A DNA stretch of 64,000 nt. Source: Microbacterium ureisolvens (GTDB lineage Bacteria > Actinomycetota > Actinomycetes > Actinomycetales > Microbacteriaceae). The position numbers were made by a program, and so were the translations under genes. This document shows positions 10,705 through 19,819 of this stretch, in pieces. Location of the stretch: the NCBI RefSeq assembly GCF_015278315.1, contig NZ_JADIJE010000006.1:1-64000 (forward strand), written 5' to 3'. The number at the start of each line of letters is the position of its first letter. The first letter of the stretch is position 1. A model generated the notes under the pieces. The model did not search any database. It saw only the letters and a list, made by a program, of their open reading frames with translations, and was not told the DNA's origin.

Positions 10705-11685
10705 ATGGCGGTCGCCGCCCCCACCACGCTCAAGACGAGCGGCAAGCCCCGCGCCGGGCGCGAGGCCCCGGCCGACGGATCCGTCGGCGCCCGGCGTCGC
10801 TCGCCCGTCCCCTACTTCCTGCTGATCCCCGCGATCGCCATCCTGCTGTTCGGCATGGGCTACCCGGTCGTGTGGCAGGTCATCACGTCGTTCCAGAAGT
10901 ACGGTGCGATGCAGCAGTTGGGCGGCAAGGCCCCCGACTTCGTCGGCCTCGAGAACTACATCGCCGTCGCGACGAGCCCCACGTTCTGGGAGGTCGCGGT
11001 GCGGTCGGTGATCTTCTGCATCGTCACCGCGTTCGTCACCGTGGTGATCGGCATGGCCCTGGCGCTGCTCATGACGCGCGTCCCCTCGGGCGTGCGCATC
11101 ACCCTCCAGATCTCGCTGCTGCTGGCGTGGGCGATGCCCGTCGTGGCGGCCATGACGGTCTGGATCTGGCTGTTCGACCGCCGCCGCGGCGTCGTGAACT
11201 ACCTCCTCGACCTCATCCCCGGCGTCGAGATGAACCAGTTCAACTGGATCGGCGGCGACCCGTTCGTGTTCTTCATCGTCGCCTCTGTGATCGTGACCTG
11301 GATGTCGGTGCCCTTCGTCGCGTTCTCGGCCTACGCGGGTCTCACCCAGGTGTCCACGGAGATGGTCGAGGCGAGCCAGCTCGACGGTGCCACCGGCTGG
11401 CAGCGCCTGCGGTTCATCGTGCTCCCGATCATCCGGCCGGTCATCATGATCGTGCTGCTGCTCAACCTCATCTGGGACCTCCGCGTTTTCACGCAGATCA
11501 CGATGCTGCAGGACGCCGGTTCGAACTCGAGCGACTACGACCTGCTGGGCACGTACATCTACAAGATGGGCGTCGCGGGCCTGAACTTCGGGCAGGGCGC
11601 AGCGATGGCGATCTTCGTGCTCGCCCTCACCATCGTCCTCAGCTGGTTCTACATCCGCAGTCTTCTGAAGGAGGACCAGGTCTGA
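10705..11685 (+). CDS. Sugar ABC transporter permease (MalF/UgpA type)
   Basis: 326 residues with six predicted membrane helices after a 35-residue basic cytoplasmic tail. The EAA-type coupling loop is visible as EASQLDGATGWQRLRFIVLPIIRP near residues 226-249; this loop docks onto the ATPase. The start has an excellent AAGGAGG site. The stop overlaps the next permease start by one base (TGATG), so the two are translationally coupled and form the channel of the amino-sugar importer. Confidence 0.92.
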   Translation: MAVAAPTTLKTSGKPRAGREAPADGSVGARRRSPVPYFLLIPAIAILLFGMGYPVVWQVITSFQKYGAMQQLGGKAPDFVGLENYIAVATSPTFWEVAVRSVIFCIVTAFVTVVIGMALALLMTRVPSGVRITLQISLLLAWAMPVVAAMTVWIWLFDRRRGVVNYLLDLIPGVEMNQFNWIGGDPFVFFIVASVIVTWMSVPFVAFSAYAGLTQVSTEMVEASQLDGATGWQRLRFIVLPIIRPVIMIVLLLNLIWDLRVFTQITMLQDAGSNSSDYDLLGTYIYKMGVAGLNFGQGAAMAIFVLALTIVLSWFYIRSLLKEDQV

Positions 11686-12599
11686 TGTCCGCGTCCGCAC
11701 AGCTCGCGCCCACTCCGGCGCCGTCCCGGCCGGAAGCCTCCCGCGCCGTCGTCACGCCGAAGCGTCGTCGCCGCGGCCGCGGGGCGACCTGGGGCTGGAG
11801 CATCCTCGCGATCCTCGTCTCGGTGATCTGGGTGTTCCCCGTCTACTGGATGGTCAACTCGTCGATGCTCTCGTCGGCGACGCTCGAGTCCTTCACCCCC
11901 ACGTTCCTGCCGTTCGGCGGATCGCTGGCCAACTACCGCGGTGTGATCGACGGCAGCTTCCTCAGCGCCCTCGGGATCAGCCTGTCGGTGACGATCATCG
12001 CGGTCTTCTTCTGCCTGCTGTTCGCGTTCCTCGCGTCGGTCGCGATCAGCCGGTTCCGCTTCCGGGGTCGCACCTCGTTCGTGCTGGCCATCCTCATCAT
12101 CCAGATGCTTCCCGCCGAGGGCCTCTTCATCGCGCAGTACAAGATGATGAGCGAGCTCGGTCTGCTCTCGAACGTCCTGGGCCTGAGCCTCCTGTACATC
12201 GCGGCCGTGGTCCCGTTCACGGTGTGGATGCTCCGCGGCTTCGTCACCGGCGTGCCGGCCGAGCTCGAAGAGGCGGCGATGGTCGACGGCCTCAGCCGCA
12301 CCCAAGCCTTCATGCGGATCACCCTGCCGCTGCTGGCACCCGGGCTCGTGGCATCCGGCGTGTTCGCCTTCCTGCAGTGCTGGAACGAGTTCACCGTCGC
12401 CCTGGTGATCATGAACGCCGAGAACCAGACGCTGCCGCTGTGGCTGCGCGGGTTCGTGCAGCAGAGCGCGAGCCGGGCGATCGACTGGGGCGAGGTGATG
12501 GCCGCGTCGACCATCGTGGCGATTCCCGTCATCGTCTTCTTCGTGATCGTGCAGGGCCGCATGACCAGCGGACTCGTCGCGGGGGCGGTCAAGGGCTGA
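11685..12599 (+). CDS. Sugar ABC transporter permease (MalG/UgpE type)
   Basis: 304 residues, the second half of the importer channel. A 45-residue polar N-terminus with KRRRRGRG precedes six membrane helices. The coupling loop appears as EEAAMVDGLSRTQAFMRITLPLL. The start ATG at 11685 overlaps the previous stop. The reading frame is open far upstream, but that part is antisense-like and lacks membrane character, so the short start is right. Confidence 0.92.
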   Translation: MSASAQLAPTPAPSRPEASRAVVTPKRRRRGRGATWGWSILAILVSVIWVFPVYWMVNSSMLSSATLESFTPTFLPFGGSLANYRGVIDGSFLSALGISLSVTIIAVFFCLLFAFLASVAISRFRFRGRTSFVLAILIIQMLPAEGLFIAQYKMMSELGLLSNVLGLSLLYIAAVVPFTVWMLRGFVTGVPAELEEAAMVDGLSRTQAFMRITLPLLAPGLVASGVFAFLQCWNEFTVALVIMNAENQTLPLWLRGFVQQSASRAIDWGEVMAASTIVAIPVIVFFVIVQGRMTSGLVAGAVKG

Positions 12600-12642
12600 T
12601 GCGGGTTCACCACGACACGACCTCCCGCGGGGAGGTCGGCCG

Positions 12643-13596
12643 ATGAAGGTCGGGCTCGACATCGGCGGGACCAAGACCGACGCCGTCGCGGTCGACTCCG
12701 CGGGCGGGATCGCAGGCCGCATCCGCATGGCCACCGGATGGGGACCGGATGCCGTGGCACAGACGGTCGTCGACGCCGTGCGTGCGCTCGGCGCCGAGGC
12801 CGGCGTCGACCTCTCACGTGTGCGATCGGTCGGCGTCGGCATCCCCGGCCAGATCGAGCCGGGAAGCGGCCGCGTCGTGCACGCGGTGAACCTCGGCGTC
12901 GAAGAGCTCGACCTGGCGTCGGCGGTGGCCCCGCGGCTCGGCGTGCCGGTGCAGGTGGAGAACGACGTCAAGGCCGCCGCTCTGGGCGCCCACGCGCTGC
13001 ACACGAACGGCGGAGCGCCGGCACCGGGCTCCATGGCGTACCTGAACCTCGGCACAGGCATCGCCGCGGGCATCGTGTCGGACGGCGAGCTGTGGCGCGG
13101 CGCCCGCGGCACGGCCGGCGAGGTCGGCCACATCTCGGTCGATCCGCGCGGCCCGCTGTGCCGCTGCGGTCAGCGCGGATGCATCGAGGCCTTCGCGGGC
13201 GGGGGAGCGATCGCCGAGAGGTGGGGACGCCGATCGGCTCTGCCGGTGCGCGACGTGTTCGACGCCGCCGACGCGGGCGATCCCGAGGCTCGAGAACTGC
13301 GGGCGGGACTCGCCCGCGGCGTGGCGGCGGCGATCAGGGTGCTGGTGCTGACGGCCGACGTCGATATCGTGGTCCTCGGAGGGGGTGTGACGGCGTTGGG
13401 CGATCGACTGATGACGGATGTCGCAGCCGAGCTGTCGGCCAGCGCCGAGGCGTCACCCTTCATGCGTTCGCTGCACCTCGCCGAGCGGGTCGAGCTGCTG
13501 CCGCCGGGTTCGCCGGCCGCCGCGCTCGGTGCCGCGCTGGTGGGTGCCGAGGGCGATGCCACACACGACACCGAGGAGGCCCTGGTCCATGGCTGA
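12643..13596 (+). CDS. ROK family sugar kinase (probable GlcNAc/glucose kinase)
   Basis: 317 residues. The N-terminal phosphate-binding motif LDIGGTKTDAV, the catalytic-region motif NLGTGIAAGIV, and the ROK zinc motif CRCGQRGCIE are all present and there is no DNA-binding domain, so this is a kinase rather than a repressor. The acceptor is not fixed by sequence. Its place between an amino-sugar importer and nagB favours N-acetylglucosamine, giving GlcNAc-6-phosphate for NagA. The last 8 bases overlap nagB. Confidence 0.85.
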   Translation: MKVGLDIGGTKTDAVAVDSAGGIAGRIRMATGWGPDAVAQTVVDAVRALGAEAGVDLSRVRSVGVGIPGQIEPGSGRVVHAVNLGVEELDLASAVAPRLGVPVQVENDVKAAALGAHALHTNGGAPAPGSMAYLNLGTGIAAGIVSDGELWRGARGTAGEVGHISVDPRGPLCRCGQRGCIEAFAGGGAIAERWGRRSALPVRDVFDAADAGDPEARELRAGLARGVAAAIRVLVLTADVDIVVLGGGVTALGDRLMTDVAAELSASAEASPFMRSLHLAERVELLPPGSPAAALGAALVGAEGDATHDTEEALVHG

Positions 13597-14368
13597 GATC
13601 GTCATCGTCCGAGACAAGCAGGCGGCCGGCGCGCTCGTCGCCGATCACATCGCGGCGCTCATCCGCGAGAACCCCGAGACGGTCCTCGGTCTCGCGACGG
13701 GCTCGACCCCGCTGCCGGTCTACGAGGCGCTGCGCCCGCGGCTGGAGGGAGTGGACGTGTCGGCCGTGCGGGGCTTCGCGCTGGACGAATACGTCGGCAT
13801 CGATCCCGCGCACCCCGAGAGCTACCGATCGGTGATCACGCGCGAGGTCGTGGAGCCGCTGGGTCTCAACCCGTCGCTGATCCGCACGCCGGACGGTACG
13901 CCCGAAGGCATCGAGCACCACGGCCAGGACTACGAGGAGGCGATCCTCGAAGCAGGCGGCATCGACCTGCAGATCCTCGGCATCGGCACCGACGGCCACA
14001 TCGGCTTCAACGAGCCCGGGTCGTCGTTCGCCTCGCAGACCCGCGTCAAGACGCTCACCGAGCAGACGCGTCGCGACAACGCGCGGTTCTTCGACTCGAT
14101 CGACGACGTGCCGATGCACTGCATCACGCAGGGACTCGGAACGATCCTGCGTGCGCGCCACCTCGTGCTGCTCGCGTTCGGCGAGGGCAAGGCGGCCGCT
14201 GTCGCGGGCGCTGTCGAAGGACCCTTGTCGGCCTCCCTGCCCGGGTCGGCGATCCAGCTTCACGCCCGCGCGACGGTCGTCGTCGACGAGGCCGCGGCCT
14301 CGCAGCTCAAGCGCGCCGGCTACTACCGCTACGCGTACGACAACAAGCCCGACTGGCAGGGCATCTGA
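13589..14368 (+). CDS. nagB: Glucosamine-6-phosphate deaminase
   Basis: 259 residues, close to the usual 260-266. It converts glucosamine-6-phosphate to fructose-6-phosphate and ammonia. The catalytic residues align with the E. coli enzyme at a constant offset of six: Asp66 in FALDEYVGI, Asp135 and His137 in GTDGHIGF. The true start MAEIVIVRD overlaps the kinase stop by 8 bases (ATGGCTGA); the frame is open upstream but that is kinase antiphase. It completes the forward half of the amino-sugar pathway. Confidence 0.95.
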   Translation: MAEIVIVRDKQAAGALVADHIAALIRENPETVLGLATGSTPLPVYEALRPRLEGVDVSAVRGFALDEYVGIDPAHPESYRSVITREVVEPLGLNPSLIRTPDGTPEGIEHHGQDYEEAILEAGGIDLQILGIGTDGHIGFNEPGSSFASQTRVKTLTEQTRRDNARFFDSIDDVPMHCITQGLGTILRARHLVLLAFGEGKAAAVAGAVEGPLSASLPGSAIQLHARATVVVDEAAASQLKRAGYYRYAYDNKPDWQGI

Positions 14369-14388
14369 CTTCGACCCGTCGGCGAGAT

Positions 14389-14451
14389 CAGGAGATCCGG
14401 CGGAAGCAGGACTTTTCGTCTCGGATCGTCCTGCGTGCGTCGAATCTCCTG
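14389..14451. repeat. Two-tier interrupted inverted repeat (A) after nagB
   Basis: Outer arms CAGGAGAT (14389-14396) and its complement (14444-14451); nested inner arms GCAGGAC (14406-14412) and its complement (14428-14434). It lies between the convergent nagB and FAD-oxidase genes, so it may act as a terminator, though the loops are larger than in the other terminators here. Confidence 0.6.
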
Positions 14452-14474
14452 CCTTGGAGAACGGATGCTGCGGC

Positions 14475-15881
14475 TCAGTGGGCGAAGACCTTGCCGGGGT
14501 TGAGGATGCCCTGCGGGTCGAAGACGCGGGTGATGTCGCGCTGCAGCTGCCACTGGTCGTCGCCGAGCTCGTCGGCGAGCCAGCGGCGCTTGAGGACTCC
14601 CACGCCGTGCTCGCCGGTGAGGGTGCCGCCCAGGCGCAGCGCGGCGCGGAACAGGTCGTCCGCCGCCGCCCAGATGTGATCCGGCGCTTCGGCCACGCCG
14701 AACTCGTCCACCCCGCCCCCCGAGCCCGACGAAGGGTCGAAGATGAAGTTCGGGTGCAGGTTGCCGTCGCCCGCGTGCGCGACGGTCGGGATGACGACGC
14801 CGTGCTCGCGCTCGACGCGGGCGATCTCGTCGAACATCGCCGGCAGGGCGCTGCGGGGCACCGAGACGTCTTCGATCAGAGCGGTGCCGAGCGTCTCCAT
14901 CGCCGGATGCATCGACCGGCGGATCGCGAGCAGTCGCTCGCCCTCCTCGCGGTCGTGGGACAGGGCGACGGTCCCACCGGCGGTGCGCAGGACGGCGGCG
15001 ATCGCGTCGGCCTCGACGGCCGCCGCCGGACCGTCGGTCTGGATCGTGAGCTGCGCTGCGCCGGGCGTCGGCGGGTCCAGCGACAGGAGCGCGTGCACCG
15101 CCGCGAGGGACGCGGCATCCATCAGCTCCATGATCGCGGGCTGGGCGCCGGAGGCGGTGACCGCAGCGGATGCCTCGGCCGCCGTGCGTACGTCCGCGAA
15201 GGTCGCGGCGATCGTGCACACCTCGCCGGGCACGAGGCGACGCAGCTTCAGCGTCGCGCCGACGATGACGCCGAGCGTGCCCTCGGACCCGATCACGAGG
15301 GAGGTGAGGTCCAGACCGGTCACGCCCTTCACGGTGCGGTGGCCGAGCCGCAGCAGGCGGCCGTCGGCGAGCACGAGGTCGACGCCCAGCACCGCGTCGC
15401 GGACGACGCCGTACTTGGCGCACAGCAGCCCGCCGGCGCCGGTGGCGATGTTGCCGCCCACGGTCGAGATCGCCCGGCTCGCGGGATCCGGCGCCCACCA
15501 CAGGCCGTGCGCAGCCAGGGCGGTGTTCAAGTCGGCGTTGAGGATACCGGGCTCGACCACCGCGAGCAGGTCGTCGGGGCTCACCTCGAGGATGCGATCC
15601 ATGGCGCGCACCGAGAGTGCGATCTCACCGGTGCCGGCGTTGGCGCCGCCGGCGAGGCCGGTGCCCGCACCGCGGGTCACGACGGGTGTGCCGGTGCGGG
15701 ACGCGATGCGCAGAGTCTCCTGCACGTCGTCGACGCTGCGCGCGTGCACGACGGCGAGGGGCTGACCCGATGCCGCGTGCCCCGACTTGTCGGCGCGCGC
15801 GGCCGCGAGTGCGGCCGGGGCGGTGTCGACGCGGTCGCCGAGAGCAGCGCGCAGCAGCGAGAGGGCGTCGGTGCCGGTCAC
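14475..15881 (-). CDS. FAD-linked oxidase, glycolate oxidase GlcD / D-lactate dehydrogenase type
   Basis: 468 residues. The PCMH-type FAD-binding domain spans about 35-215 with RGAGTGLAGGAN and DPASRAISTVGGNIATGAGG, which hold the pyrophosphate and isoalloxazine. The C-terminal substrate cap contains HAGDGNLHPNFIFD and the closing GEHGVGVLKRRWL, both diagnostic for the GlcD/DLD family. The enzyme oxidises a 2-hydroxy acid to the 2-oxo acid; glycolate and D-lactate cannot be separated here. The GTG start lies 10 bases after the stop of the small membrane gene, suggesting coupling. No GlcE/GlcF partners are nearby. Confidence 0.9.
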   Translation of the reverse strand: MTGTDALSLLRAALGDRVDTAPAALAAARADKSGHAASGQPLAVVHARSVDDVQETLRIASRTGTPVVTRGAGTGLAGGANAGTGEIALSVRAMDRILEVSPDDLLAVVEPGILNADLNTALAAHGLWWAPDPASRAISTVGGNIATGAGGLLCAKYGVVRDAVLGVDLVLADGRLLRLGHRTVKGVTGLDLTSLVIGSEGTLGVIVGATLKLRRLVPGEVCTIAATFADVRTAAEASAAVTASGAQPAIMELMDAASLAAVHALLSLDPPTPGAAQLTIQTDGPAAAVEADAIAAVLRTAGGTVALSHDREEGERLLAIRRSMHPAMETLGTALIEDVSVPRSALPAMFDEIARVEREHGVVIPTVAHAGDGNLHPNFIFDPSSGSGGGVDEFGVAEAPDHIWAAADDLFRAALRLGGTLTGEHGVGVLKRRWLADELGDDQWQLQRDITRVFDPQGILNPGKVFAH

Positions 15882-15891
15882 GATGCGTTCG

Positions 15892-16284
15892 TCACACCAG
15901 GCGACGGCGACCGGCGATCACGCCCGCGGTGACGGCCACGACGCCGAAGGCGAGTCCGATCCAGGCGTTGCCCATCGACCACCAGGCGATCGTCGCCGAC
16001 GCGTAGACGAGCAGCTCGACGATCGCGCGCACGAAGGGGTGGACGGCGAACACCGCGCGGGGCGACACGAACAGCGCCCACGCGAGGATGGCGAACGCCG
16101 GCGCGGCGATGCCGGCCACGATGTTCCACGGGAACGGCCACATCGTGAAGCCCCACAGCGCGAGCGTGCCGAACGCGAAGATCTGGCACACGAAGGCGAT
16201 GATGTCGACCGCGGTCATCGGTGCGCGCGTTCCGGGTGCGGGTTCGGCGGGCTGCGCGGGCGTGACGGGGGGCGTGTCGGACAT
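15892..16284 (-). CDS. Small four-helix membrane protein, YrdB/DUF2568 family
   Basis: 130 residues with four hydrophobic segments (about 28-48, 52-72, 78-98 and 102-122). Motifs such as FGTLALWGF and WSMGNAWIGLAFG match the DUF2568 family. Function unknown. The start MSDTPPVTPAQ is chosen because upstream codons fall in the sigma-factor tail region and are strongly basic low-complexity. It precedes the FAD oxidase in the same direction. Confidence 0.8.
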   Translation of the reverse strand: MSDTPPVTPAQPAEPAPGTRAPMTAVDIIAFVCQIFAFGTLALWGFTMWPFPWNIVAGIAAPAFAILAWALFVSPRAVFAVHPFVRAIVELLVYASATIAWWSMGNAWIGLAFGVVAVTAGVIAGRRRLV

Positions 16285-16306
16285 GACCTCCAGTCTACGG
16301 CGGGCC

Positions 16307-18298
16307 TCAGGGCGCGTCTGTCGCAGCGGGCTCGGGTGAAGAGGTTGGGTTGGCGGCTGCGCCCGCGGCCTCGGGTGTGGGCGTGGGCGTGGGCGGCGAG
16401 CCGGCCGGCCGGCCTGGCATCGGCGCGGCGCCGGAACGGCCGTGCGTTCCCGACGCGCCCGGCGCTGCCGAGGTCGACCGCCCGCGGGGCGTGGTGCGCG
16501 CAACCTCGGACTTGCCGGGTGCGCTGGAACCTGCGACCTGGTCCTCGACGACCGGAACATCGGCTACTGAGGTGAGGGCGCCGTCCGCGGTCCCAGTGGC
16601 GCCGCCTGCGCCGCCCGTCGCAGACTTCCGGCTTGCGGCCGGATCGTTGCCGTTCCCGGTGCCGTTCGTCGGGCTGCCCCTGCCGGTGCTGCCGCCGTTG
16701 CCGGTCTTTCCGCCGTTGCCGTTGCCGGTGCCGTTGGTGGGCTCGCCGTTGCCGGGGAACTCGGCGTTGCCCGTGCCGACCCCGTGGTTGCCGCCGTCGA
16801 CGGGGCTGCCTCCGCCGGCGGGGTCGGCGCCGTTGCCGTTGCCGCTGCCGCCGCCGTTGGCGACGCCGTTCTCCGCGCCGTTGCCGCCCGCGCTCTGACC
16901 TGCCGCGGGTGCAGCGCCCTGCGAGGCCCCGCCGGCGCCGGTTTCGGCGACGCCGCCCGGTACGGTCTCGGGGATGACGGGGATGTCGGCCGGCCCGGGG
17001 CCGGGTTCCTCCGACAGGACCAGTGCCGGATCGGCCGGATCGGTGATCCCCGCGACCCCGCCGGGGTCGAGGGTGGTGACGGTGGTGGTCTTGGTCGGTT
17101 CAGGCGCGGGCTCTCCCGCCGGGAGCGCCACCGCAGCGGCGACGACGCCGCCCACGACGACGAGGCTCGCAGCGGCGAGCCCGCCCGCGGCACCGATGCC
17201 GGCGAACGCCGACACCCCCGCCGTTCCTGCCGCGACGGCCGTCGTCGCGCCGACCGCGGTCGCGGCTCCGGCCCCTGCGGCACCCGCGGCGCCCGCGGCG
17301 CCGGCGGTCGAGCCGAACGCCGTCGCGCCCGCCCCGAATCCGGTTCCGGCCGCCGCCGTCGCGCCGGCGCCGGTGGTGCCGGCCGCCGCGCCGGTGGATC
17401 CGGCCGCCCCGCCCGCCAAGCTCACGGGGCCGGCCACCACGACGCCGGGCGTGACGCTCGACGGCATCGAGGCCAGGGCGACGAGCGTGGCGCCGCCGCC
17501 CTGGACGGTCGCGAGGTAGCCCGCCGTGCCGACGGCGCCGACGGCCAGCGGCAGCAGCACGAGCGCGAGCCGGCTCGACACCTCGCGGGCCTCGCTGGCC
17601 ACGATCGAGCAGCGCGCGCACTCCGCCAGGTGGCGCTCCACCTTGGCGTGATCGCGGCGCCCGAGGTTGTGGCGGGAGTATGCGCCCAGCCGCTCGACGG
17701 TCCACTCGCACTCCGAGCCGTCCTCGAGGGACCGCAGGTGAGCCTGGATCCAGGCCTCGCGTAGACCCTCGCGTGCACGGAACGTCAGCTGGGCGACCGC
17801 GGTGGGCTTCATGCCGAGCAGGGGGGCGATCTCGGCGGGCTTCATCCGCTCGATCTCGGAGTACCAGAGCACTTCCTGCCACCGGGTCGGCAGACTGCGG
17901 AACGCCTGGTGGGTGAGGCTGCGATCGAGAGCCGCTTCGCTCTCGTGCTCGGCGGCCGACGGGTCCTCGACGCCGTCGAGCTCGTCGTACGCGGTCTCGC
18001 GCCTCGCGCGGCCCCAGGCCGCGGCGGTGTTGCGGATGCTCGTGAACAGATAGGCGCGGAAGGAGCCGGTGGGTCCACCGCCGTTGACGATGGAGTGGTA
18101 GATCCGGGTGTACGCCTCCTGCACCAGGTCGTCGGCGTCGAGGCTCGGGGTCATGTTGCGGGCAACCGTCACGCCGGCGCGATAGTGGCGCCGCCACAGC
18201 TCGGCGAAGGCACTCGAGTCGCCCGAGCGCGTCCGCACCACGAGATCGGAGTCGGCGACGACGCTCGTCTGCGACTCGCGCACTTCGTCGTGATCCAT
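16307..18298 (-). CDS. ECF sigma factor fused to zinc-finger anti-sigma-like membrane tail
   Basis: 663 residues. Residues about 18-105 are sigma region 2 (DLVVRTRSGDSSAFAELW, DADDLVQEAYTRIY) and 125-190 are region 4 (LPTRWQEVLWYSEIE, PAEIAPLLGMKPTAVAQL). A zf-HC2-like motif follows, with His223, Cys227 and Cys230 in HLAECARC and Cys197 upstream. A membrane helix lies at about 244-262, then an Ala/Gly-rich hydrophobic stretch and a long Gly/Asn/Thr/Pro tail with repeated GNGNG-like units. The start is ATG at 18298 behind GGGGGA. The whole looks like a sigma factor carrying its own tethered anti-sigma module, so its release would be controlled at the membrane. Confidence 0.88.
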   Translation of the reverse strand: MDHDEVRESQTSVVADSDLVVRTRSGDSSAFAELWRRHYRAGVTVARNMTPSLDADDLVQEAYTRIYHSIVNGGGPTGSFRAYLFTSIRNTAAAWGRARRETAYDELDGVEDPSAAEHESEAALDRSLTHQAFRSLPTRWQEVLWYSEIERMKPAEIAPLLGMKPTAVAQLTFRAREGLREAWIQAHLRSLEDGSECEWTVERLGAYSRHNLGRRDHAKVERHLAECARCSIVASEAREVSSRLALVLLPLAVGAVGTAGYLATVQGGGATLVALASMPSSVTPGVVVAGPVSLAGGAAGSTGAAAGTTGAGATAAAGTGFGAGATAFGSTAGAAGAAGAAGAGAATAVGATTAVAAGTAGVSAFAGIGAAGGLAAASLVVVGGVVAAAVALPAGEPAPEPTKTTTVTTLDPGGVAGITDPADPALVLSEEPGPGPADIPVIPETVPGGVAETGAGGASQGAAPAAGQSAGGNGAENGVANGGGSGNGNGADPAGGGSPVDGGNHGVGTGNAEFPGNGEPTNGTGNGNGGKTGNGGSTGRGSPTNGTGNGNDPAASRKSATGGAGGATGTADGALTSVADVPVVEDQVAGSSAPGKSEVARTTPRGRSTSAAPGASGTHGRSGAAPMPGRPAGSPPTPTPTPEAAGAAANPTSSPEPAATDAP

Positions 18299-18598
18299 GA
18301 GTCCCCCAGCTCCGCGGGCGCACCCGACGGCGCATAGCCCCGGGTGTGCGACGCGATCCTCGCGACGCGGCTCGTTCCATTGTCGTTGCAAGCAGGAGTT
18401 TCCACCAGTGCTCGCTCGCCCCCTCGTTGCGGGGGCTGATGCGCGGGCAGTCGGCCTGATCGCCGTCGAGAGAGATTTTCCGGAACTCGCGTAATAGACC
18501 CCACCCCTCGCCGTCTCTTTGGTCAGAGTGGCTGGCCGCCCTTGTGTGGGGCACGACGGCGGTCGCCCCCGCGGTTCGTCCGCGGATGTGGCGGGGCT

Positions 18599-18626
18599 CG
18601 AAGGTATCTCGGGGGAGGGACCTTCG
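18599..18626 (-). terminator. Hairpin downstream of nagA
   Basis: Seven-bp stem CGAAGGT (18599-18605) with its complement (18620-18626), 14-base loop, 30 bases past the nagA stop. The gap 18299-18655 also holds the upstream region of the sigma gene, including a GGAAAC on the minus strand (18403-18398) that could be an ECF-type -35, but no matching -10 is clear. Confidence 0.5.
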
Positions 18627-18655
18627 GCCCCGCCCCTCTTTTCGCCCCGGTGGCG

Positions 18656-19792
18656 TCAGACCTCGCGGCCGCCCACCCATACCCGGCGCACCGCGAGCGC
18701 GTCGTCGAGCAGCACTCCATCGGCGAGTCCGCCCACGTCGAGGCGGCCCAGGTCGTCGCGGCCGATCGCGTGCGCGGGCCTGGTCGAGAGCGCGTGCACG
18801 GCGACGCCGAGGTCCACACCGGCGCCCACCACGTGACGCAGCGCCGCGTCCTGAGTGAGCGTCGAACCCGCGATCGCGCCGCCCTCCGCGAGGCGTGCGA
18901 CCCCGTCGGTGACCTGCACCGCCAGTCCGCCGAGCACGTAGCGCCCGTCGGAGGCGCCGGCGGCCGCCATCGCGTCGGTGATCAGCGCGATCCGGTCGCC
19001 GGCCACGGCGAACAGCGTGGCGATGAGCTCGAGGTCGACGTGCACGCCGTCGGCGATCACCTCGAGGGTCACACGGTCGTCGCGCAGCGCCGAGATGACG
19101 GGGCCGGGTGCGCGGTGGTGGATGCCGGCCATCGCGTTGAACGCGTGCGTCAGCAGCGTCGCACCGGCGTCGAAGGCGCGGCGCGTGGTCGCGGCGTCCG
19201 CGTCGGTGTGCCCCACGGCGACCGCGACCCCGGCCCCGGCGAACCGCCGGATCGCCTCCATCGCGCCCGGCCGCTCCGGGGCCAGTGTCACCTGGCGGAT
19301 CGTGCCGCGTCCCGCCTCGAGCAGTCGGTCGACGGATGCCGCGTCCGGCGCCCGCAGCAGCGACTCGGTGTGCGCGCCCTTGTGGCCGGGATCGAGGAAG
19401 GGGCCCTCGAGGTGCGAGCCCAGGATCGTGGGATCCACGTCGCACAGGTCGGCGACCATCGCCACGCGGGCGGCGAGGTCTTCGATCGGCGCCGTGATGA
19501 GCGAGAGCACGGCGCGCGTGGTGCCGTGCGCGCGGTGCACGGCGCGTGCCACGCGGACGGCGTCGAGGCCGTCGTCGAACGAGGCGCCGCCCCCGCCGTG
19601 CCCGTGGATGTCGATGAACCCCGGGACGAGGCATCCGCCCCCGCCGTCCACCGTCTCGTCCGCGCGCGGGCGCTCGGCGCCGACGCCCGCGGCGGCGACC
19701 CGTTCGCCGTCGAACAGCGCCCACGCATCGGAGCGGCCGGAGTCGGCGGCGGAGGATCCGAACAGGCGCACGGAGTGGACGAGGGTGCTCAT
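18656..19792 (-). CDS. nagA: N-acetylglucosamine-6-phosphate deacetylase
   Basis: 378 residues, an amidohydrolase that removes acetyl from GlcNAc-6-phosphate to feed NagB. Metal-binding HGHG (His63, His65) follows PGFIDI; GSHLEGPFLDPGHKGAH carries the family's metal-ligand glutamate, VAVGHTDAD and HAFNAM carry the metal and substrate histidines, and LITDAMAAAG the catalytic aspartate. The gene follows the GH20 hexosaminidase by 27 bases on the same strand, so the two are an operon although the rest of the amino-sugar genes lie about 4 kb away on the other strand. Confidence 0.95.
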   Translation of the reverse strand: MSTLVHSVRLFGSSAADSGRSDAWALFDGERVAAAGVGAERPRADETVDGGGGCLVPGFIDIHGHGGGGASFDDGLDAVRVARAVHRAHGTTRAVLSLITAPIEDLAARVAMVADLCDVDPTILGSHLEGPFLDPGHKGAHTESLLRAPDAASVDRLLEAGRGTIRQVTLAPERPGAMEAIRRFAGAGVAVAVGHTDADAATTRRAFDAGATLLTHAFNAMAGIHHRAPGPVISALRDDRVTLEVIADGVHVDLELIATLFAVAGDRIALITDAMAAAGASDGRYVLGGLAVQVTDGVARLAEGGAIAGSTLTQDAALRHVVGAGVDLGVAVHALSTRPAHAIGRDDLGRLDVGGLADGVLLDDALAVRRVWVGGREV

Positions 19793-19819
19793 GCGGTGCT
19801 CCCGATCAGTGGGTGAGGG

